A DNA stretch of 64,000 bases, from positions 496,001 through 560,000 of the forward strand of contig NZ_QJRY01000001.1 of the NCBI RefSeq assembly GCF_003205195.1. The letters run 5' to 3'. The stretch is from Peteryoungia wuzhouensis (GTDB taxonomy: Bacteria; Pseudomonadota; Alphaproteobacteria; Rhizobiales; Rhizobiaceae). The translations under genes were made by a program, and so were the position numbers. Positions 63,478-64,000 of this stretch are shown here, one piece after another (within the stretch, counting starts at the first letter, position 1; each line of letters begins with the position of its first letter). The notes below the pieces were generated by a model. That model did not search any database, had not been told where the DNA came from, and worked only from the letters and a program-made list of their open reading frames with translations.

Positions 63478-63921
63478 TCACATGCTTCGGGCGGGATCCG
63501 CGAAGACATCAACCCGGGCCAGCCTGCGGGCAATCAGGATGCCGACGAGCAGAGCCCCGACGAAGATGGCCGCTGAGGCATGTCCCAGACCAAGGGCCGG
63601 GATCGATGCGCCGGGACAAAAGCCGGCGATGCCCCAGCCGATTCCGAAGACCGCCGAGCCGCCGATGAGCTTGGCATCGATGGCGCTCGCTTTCGGCAGG
63701 CGGAAAGACTGGTCGAAAACCGGCTTCTGCCGCATCCGGAAAAGCAGCGCATAGCCGGGTGCGGCAACCGACAGCGCGCCCGCCATGACAAAGGCGAGGC
63801 TGGGATCGAAGCTGCCGGCGAGATCGAAGAAGTTGAGCACCTTGGCGGGGTTCGCCATGCCCGAAAGCACGATGCCGGTTCCGAACAGGGCGCCGATCAG
63901 GAAAACGACGAGGAAGCGCAT
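63478..63921 (-). CDS. YeeE/YedE-family transporter subunit (second half)
   Basis: A 147-residue membrane protein of the YeeE/YedE (TsuA, sulfur transport) family, C-terminal-half type: MRFLVVFLIGALFGTGIVLS, MANPAKVLNFFDLAGSFDPS and FGIGWGIAGFCPGASIPALG with the conserved CPG motif, and about four membrane helices. The family moves thiosulfate or other sulfur species. The start codon overlaps the stop of the preceding gene by one base (TGATG), so the two halves are coupled. Confidence 0.88.
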   Translation of the reverse strand: MRFLVVFLIGALFGTGIVLSGMANPAKVLNFFDLAGSFDPSLAFVMAGALSVAAPGYALLFRMRQKPVFDQSFRLPKASAIDAKLIGGSAVFGIGWGIAGFCPGASIPALGLGHASAAIFVGALLVGILIARRLARVDVFADPARSM

Positions 63922-64000
63922 CAGATCGCAGCTCCGAAGACGTGGCGGATGACGAAGACGGTCAACACGGCGAAGGCCATGAAGGTCGCCGTGGCCGCGA
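63921..64000 (-). CDS. YeeE/YedE-family transporter subunit (first half), 5' part missing
   Basis: Only the last 26 codons are in the window (ending FVIRHVFGAAI). A membrane helix (ATATFMAFAVLTVFVIR) is visible. The TGA stop shares a base with the next gene's ATG. Two-gene YeeE/YedE pairs are common in alphaproteobacteria, so this is probably the first half. Confidence 0.7.
   Translation of the reverse strand, partial: AATATFMAFAVLTVFVIRHVFGAAI

Overview
This GC-rich 64 kb chromosomal window comes from an alphaproteobacterium, almost certainly of the family Rhizobiaceae (Rhizobium/Agrobacterium group). The pointers are the split b/b' ATP synthase operon atpI-B-E-F2-F, the small DUF2007, DUF2093 and DUF4170 proteins, an HWE histidine kinase, a CTTGAC-type promoter, and a DUF2207/LemA pair. 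Most of it is housekeeping sequence. No rRNA, tRNA, CRISPR array, prophage or classical insertion sequence was found.

Layout: 1-10.7 kb holds glyS (running off the left edge) and glyQ, separated by a DUF559 nuclease-like gene set among palindromic repeats, a lemA-aroA-DUF2207 operon and a PAS histidine kinase/receiver pair. 10.8-22 kb holds an HWE kinase, an S49 peptidase/methyltransferase group, a polyprenyl diphosphate synthase, a TPR protein, ispE-moaB, a radical SAM protein and rnhB. 22-25 kb is the F0 ATP synthase operon, with a clear promoter and terminator. 25-31 kb holds a SleB-like hydrolase, a corA-kup ion transport operon and mrp. 31-38.7 kb is the most accessory stretch: a LuxR solo, an SMP-30 lactonase, a PRC-barrel protein with a possible general-stress promoter, and an OYE-type demethylase plus non-pyrrolysine MttB-like methyltransferase with a divergent LysR regulator. 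38.7-42 kb has a GGDEF-EAL protein and a kinase-less PAS-receiver protein. 42-50 kb has mutL and an LPS/Kdo block (lpxK, waaA, cysQ, DUF4170, pmbA). 50-56 kb has a Kef-type antiporter, a patatin, rsmD, an rluB-like gene with a very long disordered tail, and tadA. 56-64 kb has two diguanylate cyclases, a GNAT enzyme, a lipoprotein, ileS, an orphan BrnA-like protein and a YeeE/YedE sulfur-transport pair cut by the right edge.

The most unusual observation is a family of about 130-bp imperfect palindromes in the first 3.3 kb (four copies, A-D). Copy A lies inside glyS and is read through in frame, adding 39 codons to the synthetase. Copy B, read in the same frame, supplies the C-terminus and stop codon of the DUF559 gene. 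Copy C lies just upstream of that gene and half-copy D abuts the DUF2207 stop. The repeat stems show compensatory base changes between copies. This is a protein-tolerated palindromic element, analogous in behaviour to rickettsial RPEs and in architecture to rhizobial RIME/BIME elements, with a VSR-like nuclease gene between two full copies.
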